A stretch of 48,236 nucleotides of DNA from an uncultured Bacillota bacterium (GTDB taxonomy: Bacteria; Bacillota; Clostridia; Christensenellales; UBA1242). The notes beneath the pieces are model-generated. The model had not been told where the DNA came from, did no database searches, and saw nothing but the letters and a program-made list of their open reading frames with translations. Every line of letters starts with the position of its first letter. Within the stretch, counting starts at the first letter, position 1. A program made the position numbers and the translations under genes. Below are positions 21,795-29,466 of the stretch, in pieces. Location: positions 1 through 48,236 of the forward strand of contig CASFPO010000010.1 of NCBI GenBank assembly GCA_949296805.1, written 5' to 3'.

Positions 21795-21913
21795 TATTTC
21801 TCGCTTCCTTTCTTTTTTTCATTTATTAATTTATAAACTTCTATTACCAATAAATCAGTTACTGTCTTAACTTCTTTAGCAATAGCCATTTTATAATGTT
21901 CTTCTAAAGTCAT
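21794..21913 (-). CDS. 39-residue helical protein
   Basis: A short frame, MTLEEHYKMAIAKEVKTVTD start, with an amphipathic helix and a KKKGSEK tail. It has a very strong AAAGGAGGAATAA site and shares one base with the next start (coupled). Small acidic/basic helical proteins of this type are common beside late genes. Function unknown. Confidence 0.65.
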   Translation of the reverse strand: MTLEEHYKMAIAKEVKTVTDLLVIEVYKLINEKKKGSEK

Positions 21914-21935
21914 TTATTCCTCCTTTAAAATAAAA

Positions 21936-21956
21936 GAGATAGATTAATTCTATCTC
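21936..21956 (-). terminator. Weak terminator-like hairpin
   Basis: An 8-bp perfect stem (GAGATAGA with TCTATCTC) with a 5-base loop, followed by TTTTATTTT in the minus direction. It lies between two small virion-type genes and may attenuate readthrough. Confidence 0.5.
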
Positions 21957-21991
21957 ATAAAATTAATCTTATAGGACTACACCATTCTCGA

Positions 21992-22516
21992 TTAAATATT
22001 ATTACAACTTGTTGGGCAAACATAAGGGTATGTTCCATATCCATAAGGATTTACTTTTGGTACTCCACATAATGCTTGAGCAATTTGTAATTGATTTACT
22101 TGTGACTGTAGAGTTTCTATTTTGTTTTGTTGTATTAAATCTCTTGTTTTAGCATTTTCAGCAACAACTGTAGCCATAACATCTTTAGTTAAAAGTTGGT
22201 TTTGGCAACAACAATTATCTATCTTGCTACCTAATTCGTATGTAGATTGACAAATCGCATTGCCGATGTTTTGGTTAATGTTTGCTTGTCCAGCAGTTAA
22301 TTCATTCAATTTGTTGTTTATTCCTGCAAAATTAAATCCTGCTGATAATTCTTCGGTAGTAGCAACATTATTTTTTCCACCAAATCCACCGAAGTTTCCT
22401 CCACCGAATAAGATAGCGAATAAGAATAAAGCCCAAATGCCATTTTCACCAAACATACCATTGTTACCACTTAAAAGTGCAACATCAGAGGCAGTTAGCA
22501 TACTTTTCCCGTCCAT
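21992..22516 (-). CDS. Virion-associated-type protein with Gly-rich hydrophobic segment
   Basis: 174 residues. Residues 26-47 hold a hydrophobic run followed by Gly/Phe repeats (ALFLFAILFGGGNFGGFGG). A helical middle (LNELTAGQANINQNIGNAI) and a coiled coil around 125-145 follow, with a Pro/Tyr/Cys-rich end. At least seven Cys, including a CCC cluster. I recognise this layout as a common uncharacterised gene near the tail/lysis region of gut Gram-positive phages. It may be a membrane-interacting virion or lysis accessory protein. Confidence 0.72.
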   Translation of the reverse strand: MDGKSMLTASDVALLSGNNGMFGENGIWALFLFAILFGGGNFGGFGGKNNVATTEELSAGFNFAGINNKLNELTAGQANINQNIGNAICQSTYELGSKIDNCCCQNQLLTKDVMATVVAENAKTRDLIQQNKIETLQSQVNQLQIAQALCGVPKVNPYGYGTYPYVCPTSCNNI

Positions 22517-22545
22517 TTTTTCACCTCACTTTCTAAATATATATA

Positions 22546-22568
22546 AATAAACATATTAAATGTTTATT
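22546..22568. repeat. Inverted repeat at the end of a small gene
   Basis: 9-bp arms (AATAAACAT with ATGTTTATT) and a 5-base loop, overlapping the stop at 22556. No T-run follows, so it is not a clear terminator. Confidence 0.4.
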
Positions 22569-22783
22569 CCAAACTTAGAGGCTTCTTGCTTTATTTGTTC
22601 AACGGTCATTCCTTTTTGTTGAGCAAGTTGTTGTATGACTTGTTCTTTATTAGGATTTCGAGCCATTTGTTGAGCCATTTGCCAAGCACTACTCATTTGT
22701 GGGTTTTGTGCGATTAGACTTTGCACCATTGCCATTGGGTTGGGTGCTTTCATTAATTGTTGAAATATTTGCATAGCGTTCAT
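22556..22783 (-). CDS. Gln/Met-rich small protein
   Basis: 75 residues, helical and extremely rich in Gln, Met and Ala (e.g. MAMVQSLIAQNPQMSSAWQM), ending in an EQIKQEASKFGINI helix. It has a clear GGAGAGGC site. It overlaps the previous gene by 95 bases in another frame. Similar Q/M-rich proteins sit near the tail genes of gut phages. Role unknown, probably virion assembly. Confidence 0.72.
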   Translation of the reverse strand: MNAMQIFQQLMKAPNPMAMVQSLIAQNPQMSSAWQMAQQMARNPNKEQVIQQLAQQKGMTVEQIKQEASKFGINI

Positions 22784-23093
22784 TATTTAGCCTCTCCTTC
22801 AATTCTTTTATTTCCTGTTCTAAATCGTTAATTTTCAAGTCCTTCTCATCCATAGGAAGTATTAATCCATAAGTAGTAGTTTGCCCCTGTGGGTCACGTA
22901 TTTTTAACTGTTTATGTGTTAAGTCAATAAATGCTGTTTTCGTAGTAATAAACTGATTTTCGGCTATTTCTCCTTCCTTTAAGAATTTAGCCATAAATAA
23001 ATCGTTTTGGGGCATTTGAGTAGTAAAAATATTGTTTATTGGTTGGTTGTTATTTGGCTCTCTGAAGCCTGTAAAATAAGGGTTATTGAACAT
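22689..23093 (-). CDS. Conserved phage protein with C-terminal coiled coil
   Basis: 134 residues. An Asn/Pro-rich N-terminus (FNNPYFTGFREPNNNQPINN) leads to a compact segment (EIAENQFITTKTAFIDLTHKQLKIRDPQGQTTTYGLILPMDEKDLKINDLEQEIKELKERL). The latter is a beta unit plus coiled coil seen in uncharacterised late proteins of Gram-positive gut phages. Its last 31 codons overlap the start of the downstream Gln/Met-rich gene. Confidence 0.72.
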   Translation of the reverse strand: MFNNPYFTGFREPNNNQPINNIFTTQMPQNDLFMAKFLKEGEIAENQFITTKTAFIDLTHKQLKIRDPQGQTTTYGLILPMDEKDLKINDLEQEIKELKERLNNERYANISTINESTQPNGNGAKSNRTKPTNE

Positions 23094-23223
23094 ATTTAAT
23101 CTTCTCCATTTCTTCTAACCTCTTTATTATTTTTTCCAATCTGTTTTTTATATCACTGACTTGAATTAAAAAAGAGTGAGTATAATGGCAATCCATACTT
23201 GTTTTAAAAGCATTTTCAACCAT
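23083..23223 (-). CDS. 46-residue helical protein
   Basis: A short frame preceded by AAAGGAGTGGG. The C-terminal half is a clear coiled coil (IKNRLEKIIKRLEEMEKIK). It overlaps the next gene by 11 bases. It probably belongs to the same late group of small structural or assembly proteins. Confidence 0.65.
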   Translation of the reverse strand: MVENAFKTSMDCHYTHSFLIQVSDIKNRLEKIIKRLEEMEKIKYVQ

Positions 23224-23334
23224 AATATCCCACTCCTTTCTGTAATCCATAGGCTATGTGATATATCTTGACTACAATACGATTATTTCATTATATGAGA
23301 ATAATAAAACGCAAAAATATCGCAAAAAAATACA
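23224..23334 (-). other. Intergenic region with TATAAT and TTTTTGCG repeats
   Basis: No gene is seen. On the minus strand a perfect TATAAT lies near 23292, without a good -35 box. The motif TTTTTGCG occurs twice around 23312-23330 and once more at about 23670. Possibly a promoter that depends on one of the adjacent HTH proteins. Confidence 0.4.
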
Positions 23335-23571
23335 CTATTTTTCAAGTGCATTTAATTTACTTTTTTCTAATTCTATATACATGTTATATAAATCTTTTAT
23401 TTTTCTGATTTCATACCCAACAGTTCTTTCGCTGATACTTAAATTCATGCTTATTTTCGTTATACTTTCTTTGTTTAAAAGCATATTTAATATTTTTATT
23501 TGTTCTTCACTTAGTCTTATTTTTAATAAGAAATCATCATAAATAACTTTAATTTTCAATTTTTCTATCAT
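23335..23571 (-). CDS. Small LuxR/sigma-region-4-like HTH protein
   Basis: 78 residues. LSEEQIKILNMLLNKESITKISMNLSISERTVGYEIRKIKDLY is the four-helix HTH of LuxR or sigma-70 region 4 type. The protein has little else, so it would act as a DNA-binding adaptor or activator. It lies among late genes with a similar protein upstream. By position it may control late transcription. Confidence 0.78.
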   Translation of the reverse strand: MIEKLKIKVIYDDFLLKIRLSEEQIKILNMLLNKESITKISMNLSISERTVGYEIRKIKDLYNMYIELEKSKLNALEK

Positions 23572-23709
23572 AGTTCACTCCTTTTTCTGTATATAATACA
23601 CACTTTTTTTTGAAATAAAATGCAAAAAAAATGAAAAAATGTGTAACATTTTCGTATTAATTTGTGTAATTTTTGCGTAAAAATCTTCAAAAAAATAAAA
23701 AATACATTT
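23572..23709 (-). other. Intergenic region with GTGTAA direct repeats
   Basis: No gene is seen. GTGTAA occurs at 23641-23646 and 23664-23669 on the plus strand, 23 bases apart, in a T/A-rich setting. TATTAT lies near the downstream start on the minus strand. It is a candidate regulatory region between the two HTH genes. Confidence 0.4.
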
Positions 23710-23925
23710 TCATATCATGTATTTTTTTGTCTTTTCGTAAATTTCTTTTCTTCTATTCTGTATTGTTCTTTCGCTATAATTATATTTTTCGCCTATTTCT
23801 TTGCATGAATAACCATTTATTAGGTCTTTTATTATTTTATGTTCGTCTTTCTTCTTATTTAAAATATTGCTTCTAATAATGTGTTTAAACAATTCTTGTT
23901 CGTAATTAAATGTGTATTGAAACAT
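23710..23925 (-). CDS. Second small HTH regulator
   Basis: 71 residues from the ATG (MFQYTF). In-frame TTG codons at 23940 and 23952 are possible alternatives, because AAGAAGTG lies nearer to them. The C-terminal HTH (EHKIIKDLINGYSCKEIGEKYNYSERTIQNRRKEIYEKTKK) is of sigma-region-4/late-activator type. Its promoter at 23971-23999 is covered by a perfect palindrome, which suggests autoregulation. Confidence 0.75.
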   Translation of the reverse strand: MFQYTFNYEQELFKHIIRSNILNKKKDEHKIIKDLINGYSCKEIGEKYNYSERTIQNRRKEIYEKTKKYMI

Positions 23926-23953
23926 TTTTGCCAAAAATATCACTTCTTTCAAT

Positions 23954-23985
23954 AAAAAAATTTGAGATATATAATATATCTCAAA
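23954..23985 (-). terminator. Terminator-like palindrome overlapping a promoter
   Basis: A perfect 25-bp palindrome with 12-bp arms (TTTGAGATATAT and its complement) around one base, followed by seven T in the minus direction. It ends transcripts from the XhlA-like gene and covers the -10 box of the next promoter. Confidence 0.75.
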
Positions 23986-23999
23986 CTTAGTTTTGTCAA
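23971..23999 (-). promoter_or_regulatory. Promoter of the small HTH gene
   Basis: On the minus strand, TTGACA (23994-23999), a 17-nt spacer and TATTAT (23971-23976). The -10 box sits at the centre of the palindrome at 23961-23985. Confidence 0.72.
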
Positions 24000-24002
24000 C
24001 AT

Positions 24003-24395
24003 TTATTTCAATATAAATCCAAGAACAAAACTTAAAATTGCCGTTATTAATGCTATTAATATTTTCATTTTCATATCATCATAGTTTCGGTTGTCTTTTA
24101 AAATTGTTCTTTCATCAAGTTTAGACGACAAGTTTTCAACGCCTTTTTCTAAATCACTTATTCTCTTATTTATATTTGCTCTTTCTTCTTCTTGCCTCGC
24201 ATTACTTCTACTTATCGCTTCTTTCCAATTGTTGGTTACGGTTTCCAAAGATTTGGTTACATTTTTTAGTTCAATTACAATAGTTGCTAAATCAGTAGTG
24301 TGTTTGTTAATTAGTTCTTGGTTTTTTTCGCTTTTTAATTCTAGTTTATTAAATCTTTCTTCTAAATTTTTAACTCGTATCTCTAGTGTTTCCAT
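24003..24395 (-). CDS. XhlA-like protein: coiled coil with C-terminal membrane anchor
   Basis: 130 residues from the ATG after AGAGGAG. Residues 5-100 are a long coiled coil, and the last 20 (ILIALITAILSFVLGFILK) form a membrane helix. This layout is that of haemolysin XhlA-type phage proteins, which assist lysis or sit at the membrane during it. It follows the tail genes and is separated from holin and endolysin by the small virion-type genes. Confidence 0.75.
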   Translation of the reverse strand: METLEIRVKNLEERFNKLELKSEKNQELINKHTTDLATIVIELKNVTKSLETVTNNWKEAISRSNARQEEERANINKRISDLEKGVENLSSKLDERTILKDNRNYDDMKMKILIALITAILSFVLGFILK

Positions 24396-24408
24396 TTTTA
24401 ATCTCCTC

Positions 24409-26430
24409 TTACGCAACCCTTTTCCAATATGCAACTACTTGATATGGTGGTACGTTACCATTATTTGGTGAACTGCTAAAATCTTCTCCTGCTTTTGACC
24501 CGCCTGTTGGAGATATTGTGTGAGTATGCCCACCATTACTCCCAGAGTATGGTGTTCTAACCTCTCTAACACTCGCTCCTGAAGCATAACTTTCATACAA
24601 ATTGCTATACCCACTTCCACTCGCATTTCGACCTAAGCCTATGTGATAGTGGCTACCGTCACCAGATATTGCGTGTGTGTGAGTTTGTAAAGACTTGCTA
24701 CCACCCGTTTTCCCTATTTCATTAAAATCTTCATCCGTAGGGTCATATCCAACAGGAAACATGCCGACCAATTCTCTTTCCCAAGTAAAACCTAAGTAAT
24801 TTGAATAGTCTGTATTTGTAAAATCAATAAAACCCCTACCTATCGGATATAATATATCAAATATATCTTCTTTATTCAAATATAACTTTCCATTTATTTG
24901 TAAGCCCTCAGCCAAAGAGTCGTCAACAACATCATTTATTGCATATTTATAACCATTAGAACTTTTAGCATAACTATCAAGTACATATCCATCTTCAATT
25001 GTAGAAGTTACATAACTTGTTTGATTAAATGGTATGTTTGTTATTCCATCTTTTAAATACACTTGAATATCATAAGATATTCCAAACTCGAAATTGGTGC
25101 TAACGCCATCGCTATATATTTTAATGTTTTCTGCTATTAAATTATCTACACTTTGACCTTCTATTGCTACTTTGACAGCACCTAATAAATCAAACCACTC
25201 GCTATATTCACTACTACTATGTTCTTTTACTCTATATTTAAACTCTGTTATAGTGTTGTTTCCATTACCAAAATTGCCATTCCATAATTTTGCTTTAAAG
25301 TTTAAATAAACTTCTTCACTAACTCCATTTTCTCTTGATGTAGTTACTTCACTTAAAATAGGCTCTTTATACTCAATTAATGGTATAGTAGCAGTTATAG
25401 AACTACTAAAATTTCTGGTATCAACAACGGAAACTTTAATGCTACTTGTGTTTACATTATTTAGTGTATAACTGGCAACATCATTTAAAACTTCCATTTC
25501 GTTTGTATCATTTACCAAAACTTTTGATAATTGTGCGTTATATTTGAATGTTGCTATAGGGCTTAATTCAATTAATAAATTTGAATACCCTTTTATATAA
25601 TTTAATCCATTAGTCAGACTTTGAATTATTGTGTTAGCCTCGCTCGTTGAAATAGAGCCTGTTATTAATGGTTGGGTGTCTTGAGTTGGTTTCATTTTTG
25701 CTGTGATACTTGCCAAAGAATAACCAATCAATTCCTCACCATTATATGTTTCTAAAGCCATATTACATTGTGTGCTATCTTCATTATATGCGAGTGAATT
25801 AAAAATGCTTTGTTGAATATCATTATATATTTCAATTATTTGCCCATTTACAGGGTTTTCAATTTCTATTGCTGTTTGTATATCAGGAAAATCAACTGTT
25901 AATTTTTCTGTAAAACTTTCTGCATACTTAGTAAAACTAATTGGCAGACCATCTTGAATATAAAATTCAGTTGGCATACCACTAAACTCACTCGCTCTAG
26001 GTATAGTTTTTAAATCAAAATTACCAGTAGAAATTGTTTTGTCTTTAGGCATATAACGGTATCCACTAGTATTTGATTTGAATGTGGCACTCATATTTAT
26101 ATTTAACGTTCCATCGTCGTTATGCTTTATATCCTCTGTATAACTTTGAACTTGTACCCAAACTCCGCTATTATTAGTTGGCAAAGATGATATTGAATTA
26201 GAAGTAGAAATTAAGCCACCATTTCTATATATATAAGTTCTAGGGCTTGTAAATTGGCTCCAACCCCAAGAATTTCCGTTTGCCCTTAAATATACTTTAT
26301 ATGTTAAATTAGAAGTGTTATTTTCTATACTCTGACTGTTTAAATATACTTCTAATTTAATTGAGTAAGCAGTGTTCGTATAACCCTGTGCAGACATACT
26401 CCCTTCAACACTTTTTATTAATTCAACCAT
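24409..26430 (-). CDS. DUF859-like tail protein with tail-collar C-terminus
   Basis: 673 residues. The N-terminal 500 or so are beta-rich (Thr/Ser/Asn-rich, fibronectin/Ig-like), as in DUF859 structural proteins of siphoviruses. The C-terminal part from about 525 (YPIGRGFIDF...GMFPVGYDP...GKTGGSKSLQTHTHAISGDGSHYHIG) resembles phage tail-collar/short-fibre receptor tips. HTHAI, HYHIG and HTHTIS can hold metal in the trimer, and it ends NVPPYQVVAYWKRVA. Likely a receptor-binding protein at the tail tip. Confidence 0.83.
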   Translation of the reverse strand: MVELIKSVEGSMSAQGYTNTAYSIKLEVYLNSQSIENNTSNLTYKVYLRANGNSWGWSQFTSPRTYIYRNGGLISTSNSISSLPTNNSGVWVQVQSYTEDIKHNDDGTLNINMSATFKSNTSGYRYMPKDKTISTGNFDLKTIPRASEFSGMPTEFYIQDGLPISFTKYAESFTEKLTVDFPDIQTAIEIENPVNGQIIEIYNDIQQSIFNSLAYNEDSTQCNMALETYNGEELIGYSLASITAKMKPTQDTQPLITGSISTSEANTIIQSLTNGLNYIKGYSNLLIELSPIATFKYNAQLSKVLVNDTNEMEVLNDVASYTLNNVNTSSIKVSVVDTRNFSSSITATIPLIEYKEPILSEVTTSRENGVSEEVYLNFKAKLWNGNFGNGNNTITEFKYRVKEHSSSEYSEWFDLLGAVKVAIEGQSVDNLIAENIKIYSDGVSTNFEFGISYDIQVYLKDGITNIPFNQTSYVTSTIEDGYVLDSYAKSSNGYKYAINDVVDDSLAEGLQINGKLYLNKEDIFDILYPIGRGFIDFTNTDYSNYLGFTWERELVGMFPVGYDPTDEDFNEIGKTGGSKSLQTHTHAISGDGSHYHIGLGRNASGSGYSNLYESYASGASVREVRTPYSGSNGGHTHTISPTGGSKAGEDFSSSPNNGNVPPYQVVAYWKRVA

Positions 26431-26440
26431 AATATGCCTC

Positions 26441-29080
26441 CTACTCTATATATCTAACATATACACCGTTAGATAATTTTTTTGTTATAAGACCATTTTG
26501 GTCTGTTTCTTCAAATTGACCTATTTTAGAAAACGTACGATATTCATTTAGATTAAATGCTATTTCCTCTTTATAATAGCCAGTTATTTCATCTTCATCA
26601 ATATACATTTTGTAGTCACCTTTTTGTATTTGCAATCCTTTATCATCGAGTTTATAATTTTGACCATAACTTTCGTTTTCGTTTAAACTCCAATCAGTAG
26701 CAGATGTTCCATATTCTAACTTTATATCGCCCATTAAGACATTCCCTGTTACAGGTATTGTTGGATATTCTCCATCAACATAATATTGTGTGTTATCAAC
26801 AGCGTTTTGATATGTATAAGGTAGCAGTTCCCACTCATCAAATGTTCCGTCTGCATTATATTTTGCATAATATATTGCGTCAGCACTTGGCTTTGCCCAA
26901 TATAAACCTTTCTTTGGTTCTGGCTCTGTTTCGCTAATCACAGAATAGCCATCACTAAATCCTAACGCTATTGGAGCATTATATAATGTTCCATATATTG
27001 ATTTAGCATTAAGACTTGGCAAACTTCTTTCAATGTAAAATATATTTTCGTTGTTCATGAATGGAGCATAATATGTCCCGTTATTGTCGAATATTTTGTT
27101 TCCAACTATCGTCCAATTCCCCTCGCTATCTTTTGTTTTTAAAACATTATTAGTTGTATCAAACCAATATGTTTGATTTGTTGGTTCTGTTTCACCATAA
27201 TACCCTGTAACCACATCTTTTTGTGTCAATATAGGGAATGTAAACTCTATTTCTTCTAAGTCGCTATTGTAACTTCTTAAAAAATCTTTTTGAATTGCAT
27301 ATATAATATTATTTAGGTTAGTCGAATTTATAATTTCATCGACATTTTCTGTGAACGCAACACTCAAATATCCATATTGTAAGTTGTTCTGCACTTTGCA
27401 AGAAAATACCAAATTTTCCATATTTGGATTTATTATCGTTGGTTTAGTTGATGTATAAGCGTCGGCAACTAATCCAACGCTTTCGTCTGTATATTTTGTG
27501 AAATTTAATGCTTTTTGTGATAAAAAGTTGAATTTTGTAAACTCGTTTTCTAGTATATATATATGGTTTGTTTGGTATCCTTCGACTAGGTCTTTCCTAG
27601 TGTAAGTAGTTTGCACCCATTCAATCCCGTCGTTTCTGTAAACAGTGCCGTTTGTATATTCTCCATTATCTTGAGTGCAATACCACCAATTGTATGGTGC
27701 GTCTAAACTTGGTGGAGTTGCCTGTTCTATATAAACAGCATTAGGTTGCCAACCCCATTGGCTTAAATCATATAGTGCTGTTCCATACAATAAATTATTT
27801 CCACTTTTGTTTATTTTTGCTTCTAATCCTTCTGCTGTTATAGATAAATTTGTAGACAAGTTATGAACATCATTTTCAATGTCTGTAATGCTAATATTTA
27901 AACCTTCTACAGAATTTTGGACTTGTGATATTTGTTCACCATTTTCATCGACCTCGCCTGAAACTAAAGTTAAGGTCGCATTTACTTGGTCTATCTCGCT
28001 CTTTACATATCTTTTTAAAGAAGAATTGTCACCCTTTAATGACACATTTTCTGTTCTTTCTTCTAATCCAATTTGCGTATCGTAATTGACCGTAATTACA
28101 CCTGTATATGTTAATGTGTAAGTAGCCAATGTCCTAGCGATTACAGGCTCTCCTTCTTGGTAGTTATCATACACCTCTAAAATATCATAGGGGTCTATTG
28201 CTGGGTTTCCAATTACTTTGCCTGTAGTGAAAGAATTGATTTCAAAGTTTTCTACTAATTGCAAAATATTATTTATGTGTTCTTGATTATTTATATATGG
28301 GTTTGAAGCATTTATAAATAAAGTATCATTATTTTTGTTACCTGCTTCAAATTTTCTAATTCCATCTTCATATACAACCCTAGTTATCTTATATGGTGTG
28401 GCGTTTGTATATTTTTCCAATAGTCTTAATGGTATTCTTTGTGTTGTCAAATTGTTTAAATAAACAAATATTAATTTCCCATCTCTATTTATTTTTGGAA
28501 TTGCACCACTTTGTTCTGCCAAATATGATATATATGTTCTTGCAGTAATAGTGTTATCATAAGTTCCAATTAAATCTGTATCGTTTAAGAATGTTGTAAC
28601 CAATGTTTCTACTCCTGCTTTTTCGCATATATCATTAAATATTTGCAGTTTAGTTGCACTTCCACCGTTATTGTCAATTAATTCTTTCCCATTATAATTA
28701 AAGTCAAACTTTGAAGCATTATCTAATAAAGAAATTGTGGTTTTGCCACTATCTGTGGTAGGAGTGTTTCGTAGTAAAAACACTCCTATAGGCACTTCTT
28801 CATACACATCATTTACCAATGTACTAATTGAAATTTTAATTGGATTTTGTATTATATTCAAATCTATGTCATGCAATATTAATGTTGCCTGTGTTGACAC
28901 AAAATTGTCTAAAGAAAAACTTTTTGAGCCTTCTGGTATAATTCTATGTTTTACAGTCAATTTTTCGCAATATATATCTGCGTCTGTTAATTCTGTGTTA
29001 TTAAACCATATTCTTAATTTATGTTTTGCGTCACCACTATATATTTGTTCTAAATAATCATTGCTAACTATGAACGCCAT
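26441..29080 (-). CDS. Baseplate hub / tail-associated (Tal-like) protein
   Basis: 879 residues. The N-terminal 370 or so (starting AFIVSNDYLEQIYSGDAKHKLRIWFNN and including TTISLLDNASKFDF and DPYDILEVYD) follow the hub fold that closes the siphovirus tail tube. A helical linker (residues about 355-430) and a long beta-rich, aromatic C-terminal half with repeated modules (e.g. YYGETEPTNQTYWFDTTNN; YWAKPSADAIYYAKYN) suggest carbohydrate-facing fibre or host-recognition domains. It lies between the distal-tail-type gene and the fibre gene, as expected. Confidence 0.83.
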   Translation of the reverse strand: MAFIVSNDYLEQIYSGDAKHKLRIWFNNTELTDADIYCEKLTVKHRIIPEGSKSFSLDNFVSTQATLILHDIDLNIIQNPIKISISTLVNDVYEEVPIGVFLLRNTPTTDSGKTTISLLDNASKFDFNYNGKELIDNNGGSATKLQIFNDICEKAGVETLVTTFLNDTDLIGTYDNTITARTYISYLAEQSGAIPKINRDGKLIFVYLNNLTTQRIPLRLLEKYTNATPYKITRVVYEDGIRKFEAGNKNNDTLFINASNPYINNQEHINNILQLVENFEINSFTTGKVIGNPAIDPYDILEVYDNYQEGEPVIARTLATYTLTYTGVITVNYDTQIGLEERTENVSLKGDNSSLKRYVKSEIDQVNATLTLVSGEVDENGEQISQVQNSVEGLNISITDIENDVHNLSTNLSITAEGLEAKINKSGNNLLYGTALYDLSQWGWQPNAVYIEQATPPSLDAPYNWWYCTQDNGEYTNGTVYRNDGIEWVQTTYTRKDLVEGYQTNHIYILENEFTKFNFLSQKALNFTKYTDESVGLVADAYTSTKPTIINPNMENLVFSCKVQNNLQYGYLSVAFTENVDEIINSTNLNNIIYAIQKDFLRSYNSDLEEIEFTFPILTQKDVVTGYYGETEPTNQTYWFDTTNNVLKTKDSEGNWTIVGNKIFDNNGTYYAPFMNNENIFYIERSLPSLNAKSIYGTLYNAPIALGFSDGYSVISETEPEPKKGLYWAKPSADAIYYAKYNADGTFDEWELLPYTYQNAVDNTQYYVDGEYPTIPVTGNVLMGDIKLEYGTSATDWSLNENESYGQNYKLDDKGLQIQKGDYKMYIDEDEITGYYKEEIAFNLNEYRTFSKIGQFEETDQNGLITKKLSNGVYVRYIE

Positions 29081-29084
29081 AAAA

Positions 29085-29462
29085 TCACTCCTCTACAAAT
29101 CCAAATGTTACATTTTGATATATATTTTTAAGTGGGTCAACAGGGTCAATGTAATATTTTGTGTATTTAGGACTACTACAATACATTTTTCTTGTTATTA
29201 TAGCCCATTCAACTTCATCGAAAAATGTGCATTGAAACCATACTGGACTTCTAAGTTGCATTAGTTGCTTCATTTCAGCACCTGTCATTGTTGCTATATT
29301 AAAATCTAATGTTTTTACATCGTGCCTTACTCTGTTTCTTATTGTATATCCTTTTGTATTTGTATATGCGTCTAAATCTACGTCGTTTTGCCCTGCGTCA
29401 TGAACAGGCGTGTATGGGAAGGCAACGCCATTTACATAAACTTTATCATATTCATAATTCAT
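29085..29462 (-). CDS. Small tail-tip/baseplate protein
   Basis: 125 residues, MNYEYDKVYVNGVAFPYTPVHDAGQ start, with a beta pattern and DFNIATMTGAEMKQLMQLRSPVWFQCTFF. This type of gene lies between tape measure and hub genes in many Gram-positive siphoviruses, where it takes the place of a distal tail protein. No enzyme motif. It is separated by 4 bases from each neighbour. Confidence 0.75.
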   Translation of the reverse strand: MNYEYDKVYVNGVAFPYTPVHDAGQNDVDLDAYTNTKGYTIRNRVRHDVKTLDFNIATMTGAEMKQLMQLRSPVWFQCTFFDEVEWAIITRKMYCSSPKYTKYYIDPVDPLKNIYQNVTFGFVEE

Positions 29463-29466
29463 AAAA

